Shown: piece by piece, positions 8,494 through 16,249 of the stretch | How positions within the stretch are numbered: position 1 is the first letter of the stretch | How the letters are laid out: each line of letters starts with the position of its first letter | Origin: Acidithiobacillus marinus | Lineage (GTDB): Bacteria > Pseudomonadota > Gammaproteobacteria > Acidithiobacillales > Acidithiobacillaceae | Assembly (NCBI RefSeq): GCF_002847505.1 | Contig: NZ_MXAV01000053.1 | Span: forward strand, 36,857 to 100,856 | Length of the DNA: 64,000 bases | Direction of reading: 5' to 3' | Program-made: the position numbers and the translations under genes | Notes under the pieces: model-generated | Told to the model about the DNA's origin: nothing | What the model saw: the letters and a program-made list of their open reading frames with translations, nothing else | Databases searched by the model: none

Positions 8494-8957
8494 CGGTTGG
8501 ACGCCTCTTCGCTATAGATGATTTTGACATCGGTGTGCATTCTGGTGAGCAGATTTTCCCGCTGCCCGATATTGCATTGAGCGAGTACCTCTGCCGCTTG
8601 TGTGCAGGTGTCGTAGTGTTCCGACAGGCTGCGGAAGCGGCTCCACCGGGATGACCATGCGATATCCAGTTGCGTTTCCAGTCCATGAATCGAGCGGGCC
8701 AAGGCACAGATCAGATCCAGTCGTTGCGCGTCGGTGGTTTCACCGCGAATGGCGCTGCCACTTCCGGGCAACTGACTCACCTGTTCAAAAATAGCGGCGG
8801 CGGCTTCCCACACCGGAGGCCCGGGGATCAAAAATCCTTGATCGAGCCATTGGTCAGCTTCCCGGCTGACCGCATCGCGCAGTGTTCGCGCAGCTTCTCG
8901 GGCTGCGGGTGTGCATTGCATGGCCAGGGCACAGAGGTTGGTGGTGTCATTCTCCAT
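8490..8957 (-). CDS. Small helical protein inside split topoisomerase operon
   Basis: 155 residues, mostly helical, Ala/Arg/Glu rich with scattered Cys (LCALAMQC, DLICALA, DTC, QC). No family recognised and no topoisomerase motif seen. The ATG at 8957 overlaps the end of the helicase-TOPRIM gene by 11 nt, and its TGA overlaps the start of the tyrosine-motif gene. It therefore lies at the position where the topoisomerase chain is interrupted, and may be a bridging or assembly subunit. That role is inference from position only. Confidence 0.75.
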   Translation of the reverse strand: MENDTTNLCALAMQCTPAAREAARTLRDAVSREADQWLDQGFLIPGPPVWEAAAAIFEQVSQLPGSGSAIRGETTDAQRLDLICALARSIHGLETQLDIAWSSRWSRFRSLSEHYDTCTQAAEVLAQCNIGQRENLLTRMHTDVKIIYSEEASNR

Positions 8958-11900
8958 CTTGCGCTCCTTGTTGGTACATAGCGTTCAGGTGCTCCTGTGC
9001 AACCCAGGGTTTGATGTGCAGCTCGTCGGCGGCCAGTGCCAATATTCTCGCGGTCGTGCTGGGCGGGTAGAGTCCCGGGATTTGCTCTGCATGAAAAAGG
9101 CCGTTTTGCGATAATGGTTTGCCACTTTCTGATAATGCCTGTGTGCGCTGCAGCCATTGCATCGCATCCTCTGCGGTGAAACGGGCAGGGCGGGCGAGGG
9201 TGCTGTTCTCGGTGACGAGAAACCCCGTCATGGCATTTTTATCCTGGTCTTCCAGTTGCACGGTGATGACCGTGTTTTCATCATCATTTCCACACATCTT
9301 CCCCAGTATGGTAAGGGCATCGCGTTGCTGGGCGCTGATGTAGGGCTCCGTCGGATAATATTTTTTGAAGTTTTCTTCATCCTGATGCCGGGCCATTTCC
9401 CGGAGTAGTGCGGCGGCCAGCATGTCCACATCAAAATCGCGGCAGGCGGTCTGGTAGGCGATTTGTAACTGGCGGTCAGTGAGATCGTGAAAACGCATAC
9501 GGCGGACGGGGAGGGCGGTACCCAATGCGGCAGCGGCCAGCTCGGCGGCCTGCATGCCGATCAGTTCGCCGGCCATGTCATCGTCGGTGGCAATCACCAG
9601 ATCATCCAGCAATCCCCGATGGGCGTGCATGGCGTACAGTACGCTTTTCGTGTTTTCTTCTATCGGGTCCCATTCCAGGCTGCCGTCAGGTCGTGGACGC
9701 GAAGTCTGGAGATAGCCTTTGGTGGCGATAACCGCGACGTTGCTGCCCAGGGCCTTTTGTATGGCGCGGGTTTTCCCGGGTGCCTCAATGACCACCAGGC
9801 TGCGCGGATACAGCCGTGTCCCGGCCTCACTGAGATATTGGCCGAGTTTGCCGATAGGGGTGTCCATCTGGTCGGCGTTCCGGATTCCCTGATCCGATAG
9901 AGTTGGTGCCAGCGTGCTTCTTTGCGCGAAGATGATAAAGCTGTCTTTAGCGCGGGATACGGCGACATTCATCATGAATCCTCCATCCCGGTCCGCAAAA
10001 AGGGACGGGCTGAGGCTGGCGTGCTGAACCAGACTGAACAGGACAATCGGGCGCTCGGCCCCCTGCAATCGGTGGACAGTTCCCACGATGAGCTGTTCCA
10101 GCGACTGGGCATCAATGACTCCCTTTAATCGCGCCTTTACGGTCTTCTGAGCGACTTCTGCCTGTGCGGCCAGCGGGGTGATGATGGCCAGTACCTGGTC
10201 CAACGGCTTGCCATAGGTCTGTGTGAGATGCGGGTGGATCTCCTTAATCCATTCAATCATGGCCTCAATTTCCGCCATATTCTTCCAGGAGCCGCCCGCC
10301 TTGGTTGGGCTTTTACGGGGATCTGTCGGGTGAATGTCTACCCAGGACATGGGCGGAATGCCAGAGGGGTTGGGTGTAGGCTTTCTGACCGGAATAATGC
10401 GGCCCTCGTACAGCAGTTGGTTGCAGTATTCGATGATCTGAGGATGGCAGCGATAGTGAAAAAGCAGGGTGACGCCTGCTTCTCCAGCGCCGTCTTCCAC
10501 GCCACAGGCGCGTTGAGCGGCCGTCATGCCGGATCCTTTGACGGGGTTGATGGCATCAGGCAAATCATCGGACTGCATGCCTGCTTTCAACGCCGTTTGC
10601 CGCACTGTGTCGGCGCTGGTCAATGTGTTGATAGGCTGCAGCTGTTTCGTATCTCCGACCATGATGGCTTTTTGGGCCAGCGCGAGGGTGCCTATGGCGA
10701 CTTCCGGCGCACACTGTCCCGCCTCATCCATGATGAGGAAATCGGCGGTGGCCCTTTTGGCCAGGTTCGGCAGTTTGTGGGTGGTGGCGACGATGATGAC
10801 CCCCAGCATTATGCACTCATGCACCCGCTGTTCGTCGGTTTTGCGCTCGTCGCTATTCTGAGCCAGCAGCCATCGGCCTTCCCAATAGCGGGCCGCGAGA
10901 TGAAAAAGAGGAATGCGATACTTGAGATCACAGTAAGACTCCAGGCGGCCGACAAGGATGTCTGTTGCGGTTTTGCGCTGTTGGGGATCCTTGCTGCTTA
11001 ACTGGACGACATAGCGGATGGATGCGCGTTCTCCCGGGGCTGGTTGGAAATACAGCATTTTCCGAAGCCGTGACCAAATTTGCCGGCGCATTTCCCGGTG
11101 GCCTTTTATCTGCTGGATGTTTTCTATGGTTTGCTTGTTTTCAGCAATCAGTTTGGCGCGGATGGAAACCAAGGTCGTCAGTGATGCCCTCAGCCGCTCG
11201 ATTTCGTAGGTCAGGGCTGATATTCCCGCAGGCCATTCGGCTGATACTCGGGCAAAAGCTTTGCGGCCTTCTGCGGCCAGGCTGTCGAGATCCTGTAAGG
11301 GCTGTTTCCACCACCAGTTTCTGATTTTTTGAGGAATGCGGGTGTGCCACGGTGTCATCAAGGACTCGTGGGCGTGGATAAAGCGTTCTCCCAGGTCCAG
11401 TGCGCGTTGATGGTTTTCCATGGCCTGCTGGACGCGCTGGATTTCCTGAATACGGGAAACTCGATCCTGGTCCAGCGCTCTGGGCTTTCCGGCGTTTTTC
11501 CGGGCGGCCGCCCAAACTGCCGGGATCTGGCGGGTGATCCATTCCTCGGCGTAATTTTGGGTGCGGTGTAGTGCGTGGGCCTGTTCTTCAATGTGCTGAT
11601 GCAGGGTGTCCACAATGCGCTTCACCGGGGTAAGCGGTGGCAACCCCAGTGCGTTGCGCCCGCGCTCCTGATAAATCGCTATCTGTTCACTGATGGGGGT
11701 GTCATGAAAGGCTTGCGCGGCCGCTCTCGGGGTCAATGGATTCTGGTCTGCCGAGGAGAATCGCAGTTGCATATATTGAGGATGTTCGGCGGCTGCCTTC
11801 TCGCTGGGATGGAACCAGCCGTAACTCGGGAGCCCTTGCAGCCAGCGGCCATTGATGGGGGATGGATCGCTGTTTTGTACGGATTCAAAGGCCTCGATCA

Positions 11901-13179
11901 TGTTACTGACGGCCTTGTTGGTGGCTCCGGTGCCGTACACCACAAAAGGGTGTGCAGCGGCGTCTCGTGCAGACTGTACCCAGAATGACGCTAACACCCC
12001 GCGCAAAAATGAGGTCTTTCCGGTCCCCGGCGGCCCGTTCACGGGAAGCACGCGTTCCTTATTCGTGGTGCCGGCCATGGCTACGGCGGTCACGGCGGCG
12101 AGCCGTTGTGAGGCGTCCAGCGGGTAGGCTTCTCGTTGCGGACTACCCTGCGTCTTGCGGGTATCCATGTGCCCGAGAAAAAGTCGGTGTGGTGCGTTCC
12201 CGATCCGGATCCCGTGTCTTGATGTGGCGTTCGGATGCCCTTTGATGACCGTGTGGACAGCCGGCGCCGGAATGACGCCTTCGATCACATCCTTGTACGT
12301 GTTCACCCACAATCCGGGGCGAATGTTTTTCTGGTCCACGATGAAAGGGGTAAGGTTGGGGGTACTGTTCCCCCAGATCATCGCCGGAAATTCGTGCAGT
12401 TCTCCCCCAAACATGGACCGGCAGCGCTGATCGATCTCCGCCATAAAGCCTTCCCAGCTGGAGAGCGCGGCCTGTGGCCAAACCTTGCTTATCGTGTCGG
12501 TGATTTTCTCTGCATCGTAATCGCCCAGGGCTTCTCCGTCTTTATTGAAGAAATGCTGGTCATTGACCGCCATGATGCTGTGTTCGGTTGGCCCGGGATG
12601 CCCTGGAAACGACCCGGTTTCTTCTTGTCTCAATGTGATGGAGAGCAGTACCTGATAACGGTCGCGGCCTTTCTTGAGGGCGAAAGCCAGCGTGGCCTCG
12701 GTGCAGTTTGGCACGCGGGGTGGCGGGTTTTTTCTCAGATACTCCAGGGCGATTTCTCGTTTTCCTTCGCTTTTTTCCAGACCCTCCATATCCTGCAGCT
12801 CGGCCATGTTGAGCAGGAACTTGAGCAAGGGAGGGGCTCCGGCTGCGATGCGTTTTCTTTCAGCCAGCACTTTCGCTATTTCCGGGACGTTTTTAAGCCA
12901 TTCCAACCATTCTGGAAAGTGGACTTTTTCTGCCGGTGGAGGTGCTGCGTCCCCGCGTGAGAGCCTTTGGATGGCCGCGCCGATGTGCTTTGTGAGGTAG
13001 TCTGAGGGCCCTTTGTTTTTTCGGATGGCATCCAGATACTGCGCGACAATGGCGTATTTGTGGGCAAAGTCCGGATCGTTGGTGACCGTTTCCGGTAGCG
13101 GCAACCTGAACGTCGCCAGGAAGTTTCCGGCATACCGCATGGTTTTAGTGGGGGATATGGATTTTTTTTCGTGGCTCAT
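8947..13179 (-). CDS. SF1 (Upf1-like) helicase fused to TOPRIM/topoisomerase IA N-terminal domain
   Basis: About 1410 residues from the ATG at 13179; a GTG at 13221 is also in frame and neither has a good Shine-Dalgarno. Helicase motifs in order: Walker A NGPPGTGKTS (about residue 381), a long helical insert (about 520-700), Walker B DEAGQ (about 818), GDTKQLQP (about 842), HYRCHP (about 908), GTVHRLQG (about 1033) and VAVSRAK (about 1073), as in Upf1/Dna2-type SF1B enzymes. A topoisomerase IA TOPRIM follows directly: VVIEAPGKTRAI (Glu about 1132) and ATDDDMAGE (about 1197-1205), then MRFHDLTDRQ and PPSTTARILALAADE. The chain stops at LNAMYQQG, just before the catalytic tyrosine motif would come. 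First gene of the operon. Cytoplasmic, ATP-dependent DNA or RNA remodelling expected. Confidence 0.9.
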   Translation of the reverse strand: MSHEKKSISPTKTMRYAGNFLATFRLPLPETVTNDPDFAHKYAIVAQYLDAIRKNKGPSDYLTKHIGAAIQRLSRGDAAPPPAEKVHFPEWLEWLKNVPEIAKVLAERKRIAAGAPPLLKFLLNMAELQDMEGLEKSEGKREIALEYLRKNPPPRVPNCTEATLAFALKKGRDRYQVLLSITLRQEETGSFPGHPGPTEHSIMAVNDQHFFNKDGEALGDYDAEKITDTISKVWPQAALSSWEGFMAEIDQRCRSMFGGELHEFPAMIWGNSTPNLTPFIVDQKNIRPGLWVNTYKDVIEGVIPAPAVHTVIKGHPNATSRHGIRIGNAPHRLFLGHMDTRKTQGSPQREAYPLDASQRLAAVTAVAMAGTTNKERVLPVNGPPGTGKTSFLRGVLASFWVQSARDAAAHPFVVYGTGATNKAVSNMIEAFESVQNSDPSPINGRWLQGLPSYGWFHPSEKAAAEHPQYMQLRFSSADQNPLTPRAAAQAFHDTPISEQIAIYQERGRNALGLPPLTPVKRIVDTLHQHIEEQAHALHRTQNYAEEWITRQIPAVWAAARKNAGKPRALDQDRVSRIQEIQRVQQAMENHQRALDLGERFIHAHESLMTPWHTRIPQKIRNWWWKQPLQDLDSLAAEGRKAFARVSAEWPAGISALTYEIERLRASLTTLVSIRAKLIAENKQTIENIQQIKGHREMRRQIWSRLRKMLYFQPAPGERASIRYVVQLSSKDPQQRKTATDILVGRLESYCDLKYRIPLFHLAARYWEGRWLLAQNSDERKTDEQRVHECIMLGVIIVATTHKLPNLAKRATADFLIMDEAGQCAPEVAIGTLALAQKAIMVGDTKQLQPINTLTSADTVRQTALKAGMQSDDLPDAINPVKGSGMTAAQRACGVEDGAGEAGVTLLFHYRCHPQIIEYCNQLLYEGRIIPVRKPTPNPSGIPPMSWVDIHPTDPRKSPTKAGGSWKNMAEIEAMIEWIKEIHPHLTQTYGKPLDQVLAIITPLAAQAEVAQKTVKARLKGVIDAQSLEQLIVGTVHRLQGAERPIVLFSLVQHASLSPSLFADRDGGFMMNVAVSRAKDSFIIFAQRSTLAPTLSDQGIRNADQMDTPIGKLGQYLSEAGTRLYPRSLVVIEAPGKTRAIQKALGSNVAVIATKGYLQTSRPRPDGSLEWDPIEENTKSVLYAMHAHRGLLDDLVIATDDDMAGELIGMQAAELAAAALGTALPVRRMRFHDLTDRQLQIAYQTACRDFDVDMLAAALLREMARHQDEENFKKYYPTEPYISAQQRDALTILGKMCGNDDENTVITVQLEDQDKNAMTGFLVTENSTLARPARFTAEDAMQWLQRTQALSESGKPLSQNGLFHAEQIPGLYPPSTTARILALAADELHIKPWVAQEHLNAMYQQGAQDGE

Positions 13180-13329
13180 CAGGATGGGCGGCAACCGTTT
13201 TGTGTTATGGGACGGGAACACTGCGCTTCGCGGCCCTGAATGGGCGGTTTTGAGGTGCCTGCCATGGCCGCTATTTTTCCCTATCTGTACCGAAAAGTAC
13301 CACGATTGCTGCGGTAATCCTAGAACGCG

Positions 13330-14067
13330 TTATTTTGCGGTGAACTTTTCGGAGATAAGTCGATAATTATTGGCAACACGCGCCTGATACGCACTATTGT
13401 AAATCGGGGTGTGCGAATTGTAATCGCCGACCGACTGCCAGAATTGCCCCGGATGCTCCCAGGCTTTTCTGAGTCCTTTCCCGCCCAGATACCGATGTAC
13501 ATACCCCGCCAGAATCCATGTGCCAATCATCACATTCTGGCATCCATTATCAATCACCTGATGCCGGGTGATCCCCATGCTCGCCAACTTGGGCAGCCAA
13601 ATGGAGTTGATTTGCATGACCCCCATGTCATAAGAGCCATTATTGTCCGGGCTGATGGTTCCCGGTTGCCCGCCCTCGGTTTTGATAATGGAGAGGGTCA
13701 GCAGGGCAGGGACGCCGTAATAATGCGAGGCTTCTATGGCGCAGTGCTGTATGCGGGTCAAGCCCGGCAGGTGCTTTGGGACGGTGTGCTGGTTGATAGG
13801 TGCCGAATGCGTCTTTGGGGTTACTGCGGCGGCCTTGGCCTGTTGTTGCTCTGAGAGTACCCAGGCCCCGATGCGAATATCCATGCAGGCATTATGGGCC
13901 AGCTCGGTCCGGCTGACGTGAAAGCTTTTGAAATAAACCAACCATCCGGGATTGATGCCCATGATGCCGATGCCATTTTTCTTGTCGTGAATGCGCCTTT
14001 CTATTTTCTGGGGAGAAATGTCATATCGGGCGGCGGCACTCTGGATGCAGCTGTTGATGGGGAGCAT
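13330..14067 (-). CDS. VirB1-like lytic transglycosylase with two SLT-type halves
   Basis: 245 residues. The C-terminal half is a lytic transglycosylase domain: SIIKTEGG carries the catalytic Glu, then GSYDMGVMQINSIW, NVMIGTWILAGYVHRY and VGDYNS-TP. The N-terminal half (CIQSAAARYDISPQKIERRI, NGIGIMGINPGWL, NACMDIRIGAWVLSE) has the same layout but the Glu position is not conserved, so it looks like a degenerate duplicate. No obvious signal peptide; export could depend on partner proteins. Such enzymes open peptidoglycan for secretion or conjugation machines. It starts 1 nt after the LysM lipoprotein gene stop. Confidence 0.8.
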   Translation of the reverse strand: MLPINSCIQSAAARYDISPQKIERRIHDKKNGIGIMGINPGWLVYFKSFHVSRTELAHNACMDIRIGAWVLSEQQQAKAAAVTPKTHSAPINQHTVPKHLPGLTRIQHCAIEASHYYGVPALLTLSIIKTEGGQPGTISPDNNGSYDMGVMQINSIWLPKLASMGITRHQVIDNGCQNVMIGTWILAGYVHRYLGGKGLRKAWEHPGQFWQSVGDYNSHTPIYNSAYQARVANNYRLISEKFTAK

Positions 14068-14068
14068 T

Positions 14069-14560
14069 TTATCCGTTCCCCCCGGGGCACTGACTGGTAA
14101 TCAATACTTCACCGGGGACGATGACGGATCCGTGCAGGGTGTTCCATGCCTGCAGCTGGGTAACCGTGGTGTCTGTTGCAGCCGCAATGCCGGATAACGT
14201 GTCGCCTGTTTTGACGGTGATGCTTTCCGGGTTACAACTCCCCAGTTTCGTACTTTGCCCACCATTCGGCATGGTCACCACGATGCTTTTGACCATTTTC
14301 GCTTTTTGGGGCGCGGCTATCAGGGGTTGTCCCGCTTGTAACCGCTGCGAGATTACCCTCTGCACATGCCCCAGTTTCATGGATATGGCAAGCGTGGCCA
14401 GGGAGAGTTCCTGCTGCTTTTTGGCGAGTGCCCGCAGTTCTGTGTGATTTTCGTTGACCTGATTTTCAGCGTGATTTTGCGGCATCTGCGCACAGCCAGC
14501 CAGTGGCAATAGCAGGGCGGCGCCCAGGATGGTCCATTTTCGCGGTGATTTAGTTCCCAT
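14069..14560 (-). CDS. LysM-domain lipoprotein
   Basis: I start at the ATG at 14560: AGGGAG lies 4-5 nt upstream, and the protein then begins with a lipoprotein signal (MGTKSPRKWTILGAALLLP, lipobox LAGC, Cys about residue 23). Longer in-frame starts would bury it. A helical linker follows. The C terminus is a LysM module (ITVKTGDTLSGIAAATDTT, QLQAWN, IVPGEVLI) that binds peptidoglycan glycan chains. It overlaps the end of the upstream membrane-protein gene and is followed at once by the lytic transglycosylase gene, so the two probably work together on the cell wall. Confidence 0.85.
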   Translation of the reverse strand: MGTKSPRKWTILGAALLLPLAGCAQMPQNHAENQVNENHTELRALAKKQQELSLATLAISMKLGHVQRVISQRLQAGQPLIAAPQKAKMVKSIVVTMPNGGQSTKLGSCNPESITVKTGDTLSGIAAATDTTVTQLQAWNTLHGSVIVPGEVLITSQCPGGNG

Positions 14561-15032
14561 GTGACTCCCTTTCAGCGTTAATAGGTAACAAATCGGTGGC
14601 GGGTAGTTCGCACAATCTGCCCAGCATGTCGGCTTCCAGCCGGGTGAGTGGGCGACCTGTATGACGGACCCTTGACATATACTGTCGAGCCTCATAGCTT
14701 TTGGCAAACCAGGTCCGTCGAGTTTTTTCTTCTACACACACATAGTCCAGCATGCGGATGTCTTTATCGATGTCGCTTTCGTGTGAATTGATTTTGGCTT
14801 TCAAGAGCGTGTAAAGGGTGGCTGCCATAGCGATAAAAAGTATTCCTTTCGCTATCTGGTGCGGGTTCCCGGCCATTAAAAAGGCCGTATGCAGCGTCAA
14901 AAAAGCCATGATCATTTGTACAAGCATCGATACAGCTTGTGTTGCGAGTTGCTTGAGCTTCTTCTGGATAGCAATGATGCTCGTGATGCTCGGCGGGGCA
15001 TCGAGGTGGATGATGATTTTGGTTTTGGTCAC
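14550..15032 (-). CDS. Membrane protein with two transmembrane segments
   Basis: 160 residues. Two adjacent hydrophobic segments (AVSMLVQMIMAFLTLHTAFL and GILFIAMAATLYTLL, about residues 33-83) are followed by a soluble polar tail with charged and Arg-rich helices. No family recognised. It lies between the YdjM-like gene and the LysM lipoprotein gene in a compact operon, with a 10-nt overlap downstream. Role unknown; envelope location inferred. Confidence 0.7.
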   Translation of the reverse strand: MTKTKIIIHLDAPPSITSIIAIQKKLKQLATQAVSMLVQMIMAFLTLHTAFLMAGNPHQIAKGILFIAMAATLYTLLKAKINSHESDIDKDIRMLDYVCVEEKTRRTWFAKSYEARQYMSRVRHTGRPLTRLEADMLGRLCELPATDLLPINAERESHGN

Positions 15033-15044
15033 GATGTACTCCTT

Positions 15045-15497
15045 TTATAGAAAAGCGGCGATGGCGACGCCTGCGAACAATCCCGAAGTCAGGAAGATGG
15101 TGATGGCTTCACTGACGTTCCCGACTTTATAGGCGTGCAGGCTCTTGCGCTTTTGAAAGGGCAGCCACAAAGGGATGCCCATGGGACTCATGGCATCCAT
15201 GAGCAGATGTAACAGGGCGGACGCGGAAAACCCCATGATGGCGACGCCCATCAGGGTATGCATCTGTGATGCTCCGGCCATAAATATCATGGTCCAGACC
15301 CAGGGTATGTGTGTAAAGGTACGATGCGGTAGTACGCGAATAGGGCCGAATCCTTCGAGCCAGTCCGGAGCGGAAGCGCCGGCCATGATGGCGATGACGC
15401 CTATGGTGATGTGCAGAAAGCCCCAATCCGGGAGGCTCAGCGCGGCACCGGCAGCGGCCATGGCTGCTGCAGTGATATGATGTCCTGTCTGGTTCAC
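15045..15497 (-). CDS. YdjM/DUF457-family membrane metal-dependent hydrolase
   Basis: 150 residues with four hydrophobic segments and the family's histidine/aspartate motifs: HHITAAAMAAAG at the start, PDWLEG, HRTFTHIPW and HLLMDAMSPMGIPLW. In the YdjM family these are thought to bind metal in an inner-membrane hydrolase of unclear substrate; the E. coli gene is SOS-regulated. It overlaps the preceding exported-protein gene by 4 nt, placing it in the envelope operon. Confidence 0.85.
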   Translation of the reverse strand: MNQTGHHITAAAMAAAGAALSLPDWGFLHITIGVIAIMAGASAPDWLEGFGPIRVLPHRTFTHIPWVWTMIFMAGASQMHTLMGVAIMGFSASALLHLLMDAMSPMGIPLWLPFQKRKSLHAYKVGNVSEAITIFLTSGLFAGVAIAAFL

Positions 15498-16156
15498 GGT
15501 TGTATCTCCAAATCTACCGTTATCGGGGCTTTCACGACCTTCTCCCAGAGCGCGTTTGTAGGCACGTAGGCGTTATCCAGACGCATATAAACCCATTCCG
15601 GGCAGGCGTTTTGTTCTCTGGCGACGCCTGTTTGGGTGACGGTGCCGGTTTGCGAAAATGTCACGCGCACCGAACATTCGGACTTAATGGGTATGCCGCC
15701 TGCGAGCGAACGCACCAACATTCTTTGCGTTTCTGTTTTGAGCATAGCGTTGAACTGCTGCTTTATCGCGTTTTCCCGATTTATTTTCTGTATCTTTTTA
15801 TGATTTTTTTGTAGGTGCCCTTCTGCGGCAAGGCAGGCCTCGGCCTGGGTGTTTACCAATGCCCCGAATTTTCCTTCTACAGGGGTGTGCGGGTGTGCTT
15901 TACGCCATTTTTGAAGAAAAACGGCTTCTCCGTGGGCTTTTTCGACATGGCTGAAGAAGCAGTTGCATATCTGTCCGGACGCATTGGTGCTTTCACCGTC
16001 CGCCTCCATTTTTTCCGCACAGTGAACTTTGAGATCAAACAGTCCAGAGATGTTTCCGCCTGTTGATGGGGCTGCGATTCCTCCGGCTACCGCCTGGAGG
16101 GGGAGGGCGGTGAGCAGGCAGAGCATTGCTGCTTTTGTGTGCATTTTTCTGAACAT
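15494..16156 (-). CDS. Exported protein with TolA/TonB-C-like tail
   Basis: 220 residues from the ATG at 16156; a GTG eleven codons upstream is possible but has no better signal. A Sec signal peptide (KMHTKAAMLCLLTALPLQAVAGG) is followed by a Cys-containing segment (CNCFF), a charged helix and a C-terminal region CSVRVTFSQTGTVTQTGVA. That region recalls the TonB/TolA C-terminal fold, though the match is weak. Periplasmic location expected. The IscB element ends about 30 bp upstream, so its native promoter may have been displaced. Confidence 0.65.
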   Translation of the reverse strand: MFRKMHTKAAMLCLLTALPLQAVAGGIAAPSTGGNISGLFDLKVHCAEKMEADGESTNASGQICNCFFSHVEKAHGEAVFLQKWRKAHPHTPVEGKFGALVNTQAEACLAAEGHLQKNHKKIQKINRENAIKQQFNAMLKTETQRMLVRSLAGGIPIKSECSVRVTFSQTGTVTQTGVAREQNACPEWVYMRLDNAYVPTNALWEKVVKAPITVDLEIQP

Positions 16157-16204
16157 TGTTTTTACTCTCTGTTTTGCGGTTTTCACCAAATTCCACGCTG
16201 GAAG

Positions 16205-16225
16205 CCCCTGCCTTTAGGCATGGGG
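16205..16225 (-). repeat. Right-end hairpin of IscB element
   Basis: Perfect stem CCCCTGCC/GGCATGGGG type (CCCCATGCC-TAAA-GGCAGGGG on the minus strand), located 25 bp beyond the iscB stop. It pairs in sequence with the left-end hairpin at 17862-17882 and would be the right-end structure recognised by a Y1 transposase. Confidence 0.75.
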
Positions 16226-16249
16226 ATGAAAGTGCAGCCTCCTGTATGA

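Noticed and set aside
12235..12960. Plus-strand 241-codon frame opposite the helicase gene
   Set aside because: Antisense to the recognised helicase N-terminal region; Arg/Gly/Phe-rich shadow composition.
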